Positions 38,122-47,800 of a DNA stretch of 64,000 nucleotides are shown here, piece by piece (position 1 is the stretch's first letter; the number at the start of each line of letters is the position of its first letter). The stretch is taken from contig JAXLRU010000008.1 in NCBI GenBank assembly GCA_046330935.1, forward strand, positions 1-64,000, given 5' to 3'. This stretch comes from JAXLRU01 sp046330935 (GTDB lineage Bacteria > Actinomycetota > Actinomycetes > Actinomycetales > Kineosporiaceae). The notes below the pieces were generated by a model. That model saw only the letters and a list, made by a program, of their open reading frames with translations, did not search any database and was not told where the DNA came from. The position numbers and the translations under genes are program-made.

Positions 38122-39597
38122 GTGGGCCTGCCGACGCTGTTGGCCGTCTCCTCCCGCTGGGAGGCCGACCTGGCCGCGGGGCTCGACGCCGAGCCCGACG
38201 TCGCCGTCGTCCGGCGCTGCGCCGACCTCGCCGACCTGCTGGCGGCCGCGGGCGCCGGGCTCGCCCGCGGCGCGGTGGTGTCCAGCGACCTCGACGGCCT
38301 CGACGCGGAGGTGCTGCGCCGCCTTCGGCGCGGCGGGGTCGAGGCCCTGGTGCTGCTCGCCGATCCGACCCTGCCCGACCCGGGCTCGGCGGCTGCGGTG
38401 GCCGCCGCAGGCGGCGCCCACCTGCTCCCCGCGGGCTCCGGCTCCGAGCAGGTGGCCGAGGTCCTGCTGAGTGCTGCGGCGGTCGGCGGAGCGGCCGCGC
38501 CGTGGGGGAGCGGGCCGGCCGCGGCACCCGACGCCGCCGCGTCCTCGGCCACGTCGACGGCGATCTCCACCCGCCTCACCCACCTCGACCTCGACGTCCG
38601 CGCGGGCGACGCCGGCCTGCCGCCGTCCTCGTGGGAGCTCGACCTCACCGACGACGGCTGGGTGCCGCCCATCCCTCCGGCCCCGCCGGCACCCGCCTCG
38701 CCCGGGGCGGCGCCCACCCCGCCACCCGTGGTGGAGGGGCCCGTGGTGGTCGCGGTGTGGGGCCCCGCGGGTGCGCCGGGACGCACGACCGTGGCCATCA
38801 CCCTGGCGACCGAGATGGCCCGCCTCGGCCGCTCGTCCCTGCTCGTGGACGCCGATTCCTACGCGTCCTCGGTGTCGGCCGCGCTCGGCCTGCTGGAGGA
38901 GGGCAGCGGCCTGGCCGCCGCCGTCCGCGCCGCCACGGCGGGGCGGCTCGACGACGTCCGGCTCGCCGAGCTCGCGCCGGTGCTCGCCCCCGGGCTGCGG
39001 GTGCTCACCGGTCTGCCGACGGCCGGTCGCTGGCACGAGCTGCGCCCCGCCGGTCTCGACGTCGTCTGGGCGACCGCCCGCGCCGTGGCGGAGTGGACCT
39101 TCGTCGACGTCGCGCCGGTGCTGGAGTCCGACGAGGACCTGATGTTCGACACGACGGCACCCCGGCGCAACCAGGCCACCCTGTCCGCCCTGCAGTCGGC
39201 CGACCTGGTGGTGGCGGTCGGTTCCGCCGACCCGATCGGCCTCCAGCGCCTCGTCCGTGGGCTGCAGGAGCTGGCCGACGTCGTCCCTGGGACGCCGGTG
39301 CGCGTCGTCGTCACGAAGGTGCGCCCCAGCGCCGTCGGCGGGTCACCGGCCCGCCGCATCGCCGAGGTACTGCAGCGGTTCACCTCGGCGCAGGGCCACG
39401 TGCTCGTCCCCGACGACCGCGACGCCTGCGACGCCGCCCTCCTGGCGGGCCTGTCGCTGACCGAGTCCGCGCCCTCCTCGCCGGCGCGGCTGGCCCTCGC
39501 CGACCTCGCCGCCTCCTGGGTGGGGGCGGCGCCGACCGGGCGGGGGCGCCGCGCCGCCGCGAGGGGTCCGCGGGGCCGGGCCCGGGGGCGCGGATGA
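38122..39597 (+). CDS. CpaE/MinD-like P-loop protein with altered Walker A
   Basis: The 491-residue protein has a receiver-like N-terminal part (1-120), a Pro/Ala-rich linker, and a MinD/ParA-like fold from about 205. The phosphate loop reads G214-P-A-G-A-P-G-R221-T-T, so the invariant Lys is Arg and the usual KGG start is GPA. LLVDADSYASSVSAALGL follows as the DxD region. CpaE proteins position Tad pili. The gene lies between the SAF gene and the HAD gene, whose ATG overlaps its stop by 4 bases. Whether it hydrolyses ATP is uncertain. Confidence 0.75.
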   Translation: MGLPTLLAVSSRWEADLAAGLDAEPDVAVVRRCADLADLLAAAGAGLARGAVVSSDLDGLDAEVLRRLRRGGVEALVLLADPTLPDPGSAAAVAAAGGAHLLPAGSGSEQVAEVLLSAAAVGGAAAPWGSGPAAAPDAAASSATSTAISTRLTHLDLDVRAGDAGLPPSSWELDLTDDGWVPPIPPAPPAPASPGAAPTPPPVVEGPVVVAVWGPAGAPGRTTVAITLATEMARLGRSSLLVDADSYASSVSAALGLLEEGSGLAAAVRAATAGRLDDVRLAELAPVLAPGLRVLTGLPTAGRWHELRPAGLDVVWATARAVAEWTFVDVAPVLESDEDLMFDTTAPRRNQATLSALQSADLVVAVGSADPIGLQRLVRGLQELADVVPGTPVRVVVTKVRPSAVGGSPARRIAEVLQRFTSAQGHVLVPDDRDACDAALLAGLSLTESAPSSPARLALADLAASWVGAAPTGRGRRAAARGPRGRARGRG

Positions 39598-40307
39598 GCC
39601 CGCAGGCACGCGAGCAGGCGCAGGCGCCGTTGGCGGGGCTGATCCTCGACTGGGGCGGGGTGCTCACCCCGGACCTCGACGCGAGCATGTCGGCGTGGGC
39701 CGACCGTGACGGTGTGCGCTACGGCGACTTCGTCGAGGTCCTCGACACCTGGCTCGGGCGCACCCCCGAGCCGGGCGAGGCCGAGCCGGTGCGCGTCACC
39801 GACGAGGCGTCGCCGCCCGCGCGGCACCCCTCGCCGGTGCACCTGTTGGAGGAGGGGCGGCTGGCCCCCGAGGCGTTCGAGGACGTCCTCGCCGCGGAGC
39901 TGGCGGCCAGGGGGTCCCGGGTGCCCGCACGGGGCCTGCTGTCCCGGATGCTCGCCGACCTCGCCGAGCTGGACGCGCGCATGCTCGGGCTGGTCCGCCG
40001 GGCGCGGGAGGCGGGCGTGCGCACCGCCGTCCTGTCGAACTCCTGGGGCGAGCACTACCCCGACGCCCTGTTCGACGAGCTCTTCGACACGGTCGTGATC
40101 AGCGGACGGGTGGGCATGCGCAAGCCCGAGCGCCGCATCTTCGACCACACGGCGGCGGCGCTGGGGCTGGCCGCCGGGCAGTGCGTGATGGTCGACGACC
40201 TGGCCGCGAACGTGCGGGCGGCCGTCGCGGCGGGCATGGTCGGCGTCCTGCACACCTCGGTGGCCACCACCGTCGCGGAGGTCGAGATCCTGTTCGACCT
40301 CGCCTGA
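39594..40307 (+). CDS. HAD-superfamily hydrolase, subfamily IA
   Basis: The 237-residue protein has HAD motif I as LILDWGGVLT (about 17-26), in which the second Asp is replaced by Gly, the form seen in the DFGGV subgroup related to epoxide-hydrolase N-terminal phosphatases. Motif II is VLSNSWG, motif III the Lys in GMRKPERRIF, and motif IV MVDDLAANV. The substrate is unknown. Loss of the second Asp questions classic phosphatase chemistry. It is coupled to the CpaE-like gene by a 4-base overlap, though a functional link is not obvious. Confidence 0.85.
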   Translation: MSPQAREQAQAPLAGLILDWGGVLTPDLDASMSAWADRDGVRYGDFVEVLDTWLGRTPEPGEAEPVRVTDEASPPARHPSPVHLLEEGRLAPEAFEDVLAAELAARGSRVPARGLLSRMLADLAELDARMLGLVRRAREAGVRTAVLSNSWGEHYPDALFDELFDTVVISGRVGMRKPERRIFDHTAAALGLAAGQCVMVDDLAANVRAAVAAGMVGVLHTSVATTVAEVEILFDLA

Positions 40308-40324
40308 GCGGTGGCGCGCGGCCC

Positions 40325-41659
40325 TCAGCTCGCGAAGAGCAGGAACAGTCCGGTGCAGGTCAGCGCCACCATGAGCACGAGCAGGGGGAGCTGCCCGACC
40401 ACGGCGGCCCTGCGGGGGAACAGGGTGACCGCACGCTCGTGCGCGACGACCACACCGAGGACGTGCCCCGCCACGATCGCCAGCACCTGGACCACGACGA
40501 CCAGCGACGGGTCCACGAGCGCGTAGGACGGCTGCAGGTCACCGGTGCCCAGGACGTCCCATCCCCGCCCCCACGGGTCGCTGAGCTTGATCACCGCGCG
40601 CTGCACCTCGACGACAAAGAACGAGTAGTAGTGCGCCACCACGTAGCCGAGGGCCACCGGCAGGATCGAGCCGGCGAACGCCCCGGGCAGGGCCCGGACC
40701 CCGCGGGTCCCCGCGATCCGGCCGGCCGCCGTCGTGCACACCACGTAGACCAGCCACAGGGCGGCGATGGTCCCGGCGAGGCCCGCGGTGCGCAGCAGCA
40801 CCGAGGGCAGGGCCGACTCCTGCACGCGGACGGTCCACCAGGTGGACCCCGACAGGCCGTCGTAGGCGGTGGACCCGAGCATCACCATGACGGTCGCCAC
40901 CAGGCCGGGCGAGGCGGGCAGGCGGTCCAGCCCGCGCAGGGGCGAACGCCACCCCCACCGGCCGTCGGCGTTACGGGTCCACGGCGACATCCGCGCGAAC
41001 AGGCCCGACCACACCTCCAGCGCCTCGCCCCGGTCGTACCAGCGCGCCCCGAAGACCATCCCCGCGAGCACCTGGACGGCCACGTACAGGCCGATCGCCA
41101 GGCGCAGGGTCGACCGGGAGGCGTTGTCCTGCGCCACCAGCTCCAGCCAGGTGAAGCCGAACAGGCCGACGGCCGCGGGCCAGTAGCCGAGGCCGGCGGG
41201 CAGGGGGCGCAGGCCCTCGGCCGGGTCCAGCCGAAGGGCGCGGTGCAGGAGCAGGTGCGCCGCCCGGATCGGGTCGAGGCGGCGCCACACGGGGCCGAGC
41301 ACGAGCGAGGCGGGCACGAGCCCCACCCATAGCAGGACGTAGACCACCCAGGGCAGGGGGTTGTCGGTGTCGTCGCTGCCGAACGCGAGCGCGCTCAGCA
41401 CGTACAGGCCGAGCAGCAGCCCGGCGGCCTGGGCCACGATGCCGGCGGCGCGCGAGTCGGGCGCCGTGGCCAGCCTCGCGGGCAGCGGGCGCACGCCGTC
41501 GCCCCCGCCCCAGCGGGGAGTCCGCCAGAGGACGCCGAGGGCGACGAAGGACACCACGACCGCCACGGCCGCGCCCGTCACGGCCCACCCCAGGGGCAGG
41601 GGGAGGTCGTCCCTGCCGCCGATGCCGTGCGCCAGGACGGCGACCGCGGAGGACGTCAC
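40325..41659 (-). CDS. Polytopic membrane protein of unknown function
   Basis: The 444-residue protein has about ten membrane segments. Scattered His and Trp residues near segment ends include VVAHYYSFFVVEVQRA, AGHVLGVVVAHERA and GSTWWTVRVQESA. I recognise no transporter signature. It starts 1 base after the stop of the cupredoxin-like lipoprotein gene, so the two form an operon. Paired with a probable metal- or redox-active lipoprotein, it may belong to an electron-transfer or metal-handling system, but that is inference. Confidence 0.7.
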   Translation of the reverse strand: MTSSAVAVLAHGIGGRDDLPLPLGWAVTGAAVAVVVSFVALGVLWRTPRWGGGDGVRPLPARLATAPDSRAAGIVAQAAGLLLGLYVLSALAFGSDDTDNPLPWVVYVLLWVGLVPASLVLGPVWRRLDPIRAAHLLLHRALRLDPAEGLRPLPAGLGYWPAAVGLFGFTWLELVAQDNASRSTLRLAIGLYVAVQVLAGMVFGARWYDRGEALEVWSGLFARMSPWTRNADGRWGWRSPLRGLDRLPASPGLVATVMVMLGSTAYDGLSGSTWWTVRVQESALPSVLLRTAGLAGTIAALWLVYVVCTTAAGRIAGTRGVRALPGAFAGSILPVALGYVVAHYYSFFVVEVQRAVIKLSDPWGRGWDVLGTGDLQPSYALVDPSLVVVVQVLAIVAGHVLGVVVAHERAVTLFPRRAAVVGQLPLLVLMVALTCTGLFLLFAS

Positions 41660-41660
41660 G

Positions 41661-42167
41661 TCAGCTCACGACCAGGCGGGTGAGGAGCAGGCTGGGACGG
41701 TGCAGCTCGACCTCGTAGGACCCCTTGCGGCTGCCGGTGAACTCGATCACGACGGGCTTGCCCGGAGTGGTCCGCACCTCGATCTCGGGGTCGGAGTGCA
41801 CGTGCACGGCGGAAGCGGTGTCGGCGAGGACGACTAGGTCGATGCGCTCGCCGACCTTGACGGGGATGCGCCCCGGAGCGGGACGCACGGTCCGGCCCTG
41901 CACCCGGATGACGACCGTGCGCCGCGTGGGCGTCGCGGCGCCGGCCGTGGGCGTGGTCGCCGCCGACGAACCCGTCGCGCCGGTCGTGGGCGAGGCGGTG
42001 CCGTCCGTGCCGGGGGTGGACGACGCCGTGGCCGCCGCGCTCGTCGAGGTCGCCACCGGCGAGGAGGCGGGCGGCGAGGACGGGCCCGCCTGCGGTTGCG
42101 GGGCCTGGCCGCCGCAGGCCGCGAGCAGCGGGAGCAGCGCCAGGGCGGCGAGCGGGACGCGGTGCAC
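41661..42167 (-). CDS. Lipoprotein with a cupredoxin-like domain
   Basis: From GTG 42167 (GAGGAGA 6 bases upstream) the protein has 168 residues. LALLPLLAAC is a lipobox with Cys near 18. A Ser/Thr/Ala/Pro linker follows to about residue 85. The C-terminal domain (about 86-168) has the cupredoxin-like pattern of actinobacterial lipoproteins: KVGERIDLVVLADTASAVHVHSD and GSYEVELHRPSLLLTRLVV, with His residues where the metal ligands would be, but no Cys or Met ligand that I can identify. It is the first gene of a pair with the polytopic membrane protein. Confidence 0.75.
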   Translation of the reverse strand: MHRVPLAALALLPLLAACGGQAPQPQAGPSSPPASSPVATSTSAAATASSTPGTDGTASPTTGATGSSAATTPTAGAATPTRRTVVIRVQGRTVRPAPGRIPVKVGERIDLVVLADTASAVHVHSDPEIEVRTTPGKPVVIEFTGSRKGSYEVELHRPSLLLTRLVVS

Positions 42168-42341
42168 GGACTTCTCCTCGGGTCGGGAACCACCTCGATG
42201 GTGACCCACGCACGCCACCACGCGCGCACCCGGGTCCCCGACTCGCGCTCGCGCGGACCCGGGTGCGCGGCAGGCGCAGGGCGTGGGCCAGCATGGGGAG
42301 CGGCCGCCTCCGCGGTCGCCCGCCCCGACGCTGGAGTGCCC

Positions 42342-42851
42342 ATGCGCGTGTACCTGCCGACCACCGCGTCCCGGCTCGCCGCCGCCGTCGCCGCGGGCGA
42401 GGTGGACGCACCCGTGCACGCCGTCACGCCGGCCGTGCGCGAGTGGTACGTCGAGGGCGACCAGGAGGAACTGGAGTTCGCCGCGCTCACGGAGGCCGCG
42501 CAGGGCTCGCTGCGGCTGCTCGCCGAGGGCGGCCCGGAGCCCGACCCCGCGCGCCGGCTCGTCCTCGCCGCCGACGTCGACGACGCCTCGGTCGGCACGT
42601 GGCCCGACGCGCCCCACCGGTCGTTGGCACGGCTGCTGAGGCCGGTGCCGTGGCGGCGCGTCGTGAGCCTGCACGTGGACGAGGACGCCGCACAGGACGC
42701 CGTCCGGGCGGCGATCGCGGCGCTGCCGGCGGCGGACGCCGGCGACGACGACGCGCTGTTCCTCCTCGACGAGGCGGGCGCCTGCGACCTGCTCTGGTAC
42801 GACGTCACGGAGGTGGACGAGGTCCTCCGGGACCTTCGTCACACGCGGTGA
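42342..42851 (+). CDS. DUF6912-family protein
   Basis: The 169-residue protein starts MRVYLPTTASRLAAAVAAGEV and has HAVTPAVREWYVEGDQEELEF (about 26-46) and ALFLLDEAGACDLLWYDVTEVDEVL near the C-terminus. The family is confined to actinobacteria and has no known function. GGAG lies 7 bases before the ATG. It is a single gene; the stop is followed by 99 bases before the next gene. Confidence 0.78.
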   Translation: MRVYLPTTASRLAAAVAAGEVDAPVHAVTPAVREWYVEGDQEELEFAALTEAAQGSLRLLAEGGPEPDPARRLVLAADVDDASVGTWPDAPHRSLARLLRPVPWRRVVSLHVDEDAAQDAVRAAIAALPAADAGDDDALFLLDEAGACDLLWYDVTEVDEVLRDLRHTR

Positions 42852-42950
42852 CGCGAGATCGGGTCGTTCGTGGCCTTCGATCACGCAACGTGGCTCACAT
42901 CAACCCCTGGGCCCTTGTGGAAAACGGCCCGGGGGAGGACTGTTGACACT

Positions 42951-43178
42951 GTGACGACGACTCGCAGAGCGGCGGCCCGTCCGCTGCCCACCAGCCCGTT
43001 CAGTTACCAGCGCGACGAGCGCCCCGTGCCCGACTACTGCGTCGGCGACCGGGTGACGCACGACCACTACGGCCTCGGTCGGGTCACCACTCTCCACGGT
43101 GACGCGTACGTGACCGTGAGTTTTGGCAGCGAGGTCATCCGTTTCGCCCGCGCCAGCCGGGCACTGATCAAGGTCTGA
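42951..43178 (+). CDS. Small protein with a CarD/Tudor-like fold
   Basis: The 75-residue protein has a basic start and the compact beta-rich core YCVGDRVTHDHYGLGRVTTL and YVTVSFGSEVIRFA. That pattern (GDxVxHxxYGxGxV) is shared by CarD-type and UvrD C-terminal Tudor domains that contact RNA polymerase. It could thus be a small RNA-polymerase-binding protein; direct evidence is absent. GTG 42951 is the most likely start, 12 bases after GGGGGAGG; a longer frame from 42870 is open. A hairpin follows the stop. Confidence 0.72.
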   Translation: MTTTRRAAARPLPTSPFSYQRDERPVPDYCVGDRVTHDHYGLGRVTTLHGDAYVTVSFGSEVIRFARASRALIKV

Positions 43179-43196
43179 CCATGTCCGGTGGCAGCC

Positions 43197-43211
43197 GGGG
43201 GCAGCGCCCCC
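43197..43211 (+). terminator. Hairpin after the CarD/Tudor-like gene
   Basis: GGGGGC (43197-43202), loop AGC, then GCCCCC (43206-43211), 18 bases past the stop. The rest of the 173-base gap to the next (minus-strand) gene holds nothing I can name. Confidence 0.45.
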
Positions 43212-43351
43212 GCCGCCGCGTGATCGCCCGCCCGCACCCGTCGACGACCTCCTCGTGGTGGCGTCCGCGGCCCTGGGCGGGGACGTCCCGCGTGCGATGC
43301 CGGGCCGCCACGCAGCGTCGCCCCTCATGTGACGCGGCGTGACGAACCGCC

Positions 43352-44230
43352 TCAGGTGAGCGCGCCCTCGTGACGGCCCAGCACGCCGGCCACGAGCGCC
43401 GTGACGATCTCGGGTGACTCCCGGCGCGGGCTGTGCCCGACGTCGAGGGTGGTCAGCTCGGCCCCCGCACGGCAGGCACGCGCGCAGGCCGACGCCGACC
43501 GCGCGGTGACGATGCCGCCGCGTTCGGTGCGCCCGACCACGAACGTCACGGGGCAGCGCGTCTCCGCCAGGGCGTCCAGCAGCGGCGGTCCCCAGGCGAG
43601 GGGCACCTCCAGCGTGGCGGGGTCGAACTCGCGCAGGCTCGCGGCCCAGACCGGGTGCTCGGCCTCCGGCCACCCGTGGTTCAGCTCGCGCGAGCGGCGG
43701 TCGAGCTCGGTCTGGGACAGCGCGTGCAGCGGCGGGATCCACGCGAGGCCCGAGGCCGAGGTGGGCGCGCGGCGTCCCGACGTCCCCGCGGGGTCCTCGA
43801 GGACCAGCTGCGCGGGAGCGTGCGGGGTGGCGGCGCAGGCCGCGGCCAGCCGCGCCGCGGTGAGGCCACCCATGGAGTGCCCGTACACGACGACGGGCGG
43901 CCGCGGGCGCGTTCCGAGGGTGAGCAACCGCGGGAGCGCCACGAGGGCCGCGCGCGCGAACCTCACGTGGTCGCTCACGTCGTAACGCCCGGTGTGCCGC
44001 CAGGGCGTGCCCCCGTGCCCGGGCGCGTCGGGGGCCACGACGTGCCAGCGCTGGGACACGGCGCTGGCCAGGGGGGCGAACACCTCCCCCGAGTCCGTCC
44101 AGCCGTGCAGCGCGAACAGGACCGGTCGCGCGGGGTCGGCCTGTCGGGCCCGCCACACCCGCACGTGCACCCGTTCCCCGCCCCCGACCGCCACGGTCGT
44201 GCTGCGCGGGCGTCCCGTCGTCGCGGTCAT
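43352..44230 (-). CDS. Alpha/beta hydrolase
   Basis: The 292-residue protein has the oxyanion-hole region FALHGWTDSGEVFAPLA (about 39-55), the nucleophile elbow VVVYGHSMGGLTAARL with Ser, and a C-terminal His in LDVGHSPRRESPEIV. The acid is probably the Asp or Glu near FVVGRTERGG. No substrate can be named. The ATG overlaps the DUF2505 stop by 4 bases, so both genes are translated from one mRNA. Confidence 0.87.
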   Translation of the reverse strand: MTATTGRPRSTTVAVGGGERVHVRVWRARQADPARPVLFALHGWTDSGEVFAPLASAVSQRWHVVAPDAPGHGGTPWRHTGRYDVSDHVRFARAALVALPRLLTLGTRPRPPVVVYGHSMGGLTAARLAAACAATPHAPAQLVLEDPAGTSGRRAPTSASGLAWIPPLHALSQTELDRRSRELNHGWPEAEHPVWAASLREFDPATLEVPLAWGPPLLDALAETRCPVTFVVGRTERGGIVTARSASACARACRAGAELTTLDVGHSPRRESPEIVTALVAGVLGRHEGALT

Positions 44231-44721
44231 CGGCCGGCGAGCCAGGCCTGCCCCGTGCGCTCCTCGAGCGCGATCGCGGCGCGGATGGCCGGCTCGGCCG
44301 CCTGCTCGATCTTGCCGCCCACGAACGGCACGGACGCCTTGAGGTCGCCTTCGACGCGCTGCAGCGAGCCGCCGTCGACGGGCTGCAAGCGGGCGCGGGC
44401 ACGCAGGACGACCGGCGCCCCGGCGATCTCGACGGTGATCGCGGCCTGCGCGGTCCCGTCGGCGCCCACGGGCTGCCACACGCTGGTCTCGACAACGGTG
44501 AGGGTCGCCCCCACGAAGCTCTTCACGAACGAGGGGAAGGTGTCGGTGCCCTGCTCCTGGCGCACGACGACCGTGACGCCGTCGGGTCCGGGCGTCACCG
44601 AGACCTGGTGGCTGAGCGCGTGGCCGTCCCGGCACTTGCGTTCCTGGAACGCGGGGTCGGTGAGCATGGCCAGCACCGCCGAGGGCTCGGCGGGGTAACG
44701 AAGTTCGGCGTCCAGCCGCAC
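44227..44721 (-). CDS. DUF2505-family (START/SRPBCC-like) protein
   Basis: The 164-residue protein begins MRLDAELRYPAEPSAVLAMLTDPAFQ, a typical SRPBCC opening with a helix after the first strand, and ends in an amphipathic helix FVGGKIEQAAEPAIRAAIALEE. Such folds bind lipids or other hydrophobic ligands. The family is common in actinobacteria and unassigned. It diverges from the gdhB gene (141 bases between starts) and is coupled to the hydrolase downstream. Confidence 0.85.
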   Translation of the reverse strand: MRLDAELRYPAEPSAVLAMLTDPAFQERKCRDGHALSHQVSVTPGPDGVTVVVRQEQGTDTFPSFVKSFVGATLTVVETSVWQPVGADGTAQAAITVEIAGAPVVLRARARLQPVDGGSLQRVEGDLKASVPFVGGKIEQAAEPAIRAAIALEERTGQAWLAGR

Positions 44722-44862
44722 GGGGACCTCCTCCGACCGCGGGAGAGCAGCGGTGTGACCCTAGTACCAGCGCCGGGGGCGCCGCCGATCGCGTGGTCCT
44801 CGCGCCGCCTGATCAGGAAGCGCGCGGAGATCGCCGATAGCCTCACCACGAGGCGGGCGAGG

Positions 44863-47800
44863 ATGCCCGCGGGCCGAAGGCGGTGGTCTGGCGTGCAGCG
44901 CGCGAGCCGATGGGACGAGATCCTCGAGCGGGCCCGGACCGCCGTGGCCGAGGTGGGGCAGGCGGACGGCACCCTGGAGCACCTGCTCCCGCTGTACTAC
45001 CGCCACGTGCAGGCCGAGGACCTCGCCGGGCGCGATCCGGTCGACGTCGTCGCCGCGCTGGCCTCGCACCGCGACCTCGCGGCGTCCCGCGAGCCGGGGC
45101 AGGCCCTCGTGCGGTGCTGGACGCCGACGGTGGAGGCCCACGGCTGGAGCGCCGGGCACACGGTGCTCGAGATCGTCTGCGACGACATGCCCTTCCTCGT
45201 CGACTCGGTGATCGCGGCGCTGACCGGCGCCGACTGCGCGATCGGGCTGGTCGTCCACCCCGTGCTGCGGCTGCGCCGGGGCGCAGACGGCCGACTGATC
45301 GGGCCCGACGAGGGAGCCGACGAGGCCGGCCACGCGGTCGAGGAGTCCTGGATCCACGTCGAGTTCGACCGTGTGTCCGACCCGGCCCGCTCGGAGGACG
45401 TCGCGGCGCGCATCCGCGCGGTGCTCGACGACGTGCGCGTGGCCGTCGAGGACTGGCCGCGCATGCGCGAGCAGGCGATGACGATCGCCCTCGGCCTCAC
45501 CCAGCGCCCGCCCGCGGGAGTGGCGAGCGAGGAGGTGCAGCAGGCACAGCGCCTGCTCCTGTGGCTGGTCGAGGAGCACTTCACGTTCGTCGGCTACCGC
45601 GAGTACCGGCTGGCCGAGGACGGGGAGGACCTGCTCCTGCAGCCCCAGGCGGCGTCCGGGCTGGGCGTGCTCCGGCCGGGCCGCGAGGGTTCGCGCACGG
45701 AGCCGGTGCGGTTGACCGCAGCGGTCCGCGAACGGGCACGAGACCCGCACCTGCTCGTGCTCACCAAGGCGAACACCCGTTCGACGGTGCACCGCCCGGC
45801 CAACCTCGACTACATCGGCGTCAAGCTGTTCGACGAGGACGGGCGCGTGGTGGGGGAGCGCCGCTTCCTCGGCCTGTTCAGCGCCTCGGCCTACACCGAC
45901 AGCGTGCGGCGCATCCCCGTGCTCGCCGGCAAGTGCGCGGCGGTGCTCGACGCCGCGGGATTCGAGCCCGACAGCCACTCCGGCAAGGAGCTGCTGCAGA
46001 TCCTCGAGACCTACCCCCGCGACGAGCTGTTCCAGATCGACGTCGAGCAGCTGACCGCGATCGCCACCGCCGTCCAGCACCTGCAGGAGCGGCGACGCAC
46101 CCGGTTGTTCGTGCGGCACGACCCGTACGGCCGGTTCGTCTCCGCCCTGGTCTTCCTGCCCCGCGACCGCTACACGACGGCGATGCGGCTCGCCGTGGAG
46201 CAGCTGCTCCGCGAGACCTTCGGGGCCGTCCGCGTCGACTACACGACCCGGGTCAGCGAGTCCGTCCTGGCGCGGCTGCACTTCGTGTTGTGGTTACCGG
46301 CCGGCGGCGCGGGCGCGGCCGTGGCGGTGGACGCCGCCGCGCTGCAGGGCCGCCTCGTGGAGGTGACGCGGTCGTGGGACGACGACCTGGCGGAGGCCCT
46401 GCGGCTGGAGCTCGGCGAGGAGCGCGGCGACGCCCTCGTGCGGGCGTGGGGGCTCGGCGTCCCGCAGGCGTACAAGGACGAGGTGCCCGCCCGCGTGGCC
46501 GTGCGCGACGTCGTCCGGCTCGAACGGCTCCTCGGCGAGCACCCCACGGGCGACGACGAGGCGCTGGCGACGACGATGTACCGGCCGTTGGGTGCGGGTG
46601 CCGACCACCGCCGCTTCGTCGTCTACCGCTGCGCGCCGATGTCCCTGTCGGCGGCCCTGCCCTTCCTGGCCGACCTCGGCGTCGAGGTGGTCGACGAACG
46701 CCCGTTCGTCCTCGTCCGCACCGATCCGACGACGGGGCTGCGGCGCACGGCACACGTCTACGACTTCGGCGTGCGCCACCACGACCCGGCCGTGGACCTC
46801 GACGCCGCCCGCCTCGCCTTCTGCGACGCCTTCGCGGCCGCGTGGTTCGGCGCCGCGGAGTCCGACGGGTTCAGCCGGCTGGTGCTGACGGCGGAGATGA
46901 CGTGGCGGCAGGTCTCGGTGCTGCGCGCCTACGCGCGGTACCTGCGCCAGGTGGGGCTGCCCTACAGCTTCGAGTACCTGCCCGCGGTGCTCGCAGGGCA
47001 CGTGGGCCTGACCCGGCGGCTGGTGGCGCTCTTCGAGGCCCGGTTCGACCCGACCGCGGGCCGCGAGGCCCGCACCCGTGCGGCCGTCGTCGCCGAGCAC
47101 GTGGCCGCGATCACCGCCGACCTCGACGCCGTCGCCAGCCTCGACCACGACCGGATCCTGCGGGCGTTCCTCGGGGTGATCACGGCGACGGTGCGGACGA
47201 ACGCGTGGGTGGACCACGCGCGCCGTCCCGCGCAGGGCCCCCCGTACCTGTCGTTCAAGCTGAGCCCCGCGCAGGTGCCCGACGTGCCGGCGCCGGTGCC
47301 CGTGCACGAGATCTTCGTCTACTCGCCGCGGGTCGAGGGCGTGCACCTGCGCTTCGGGTCCGTCGCACGCGGGGGTCTGCGCTGGTCGGACCGGCGCGAG
47401 GACTTCCGGACCGAGATCCTCGGGCTGGTCAAGGCCCAGATCGTGAAGAACGCCGTGATCGTGCCGACGGGCGCCAAGGGCGGCTTCGTCGCCAAGCGCC
47501 TGCCCGACCCGGCAGTCGACCGCGACGCCTGGCTCGCCGAGGGCGTCGCCAGCTACACCACGTTCATCCGCGGCCTGCTGGACCTCACCGACAACCGGGT
47601 GGCCGACGCCTCCGGCAGCCACGTCGTCGCGCCGGCGCAGGTCGTCGTCCACGACGAGGAGGACCCCTACCTCGTCGTCGCCGCCGACAAGGGCACGGCG
47701 ACGTTCTCCGACCTCGCCAACGGCGTGGCCGCCGAGTACGGCTTCTGGCTGGGCGACGCCTTCGCCTCCGGCGGGTCGGCGGGGTACGACCACAAGGCCA

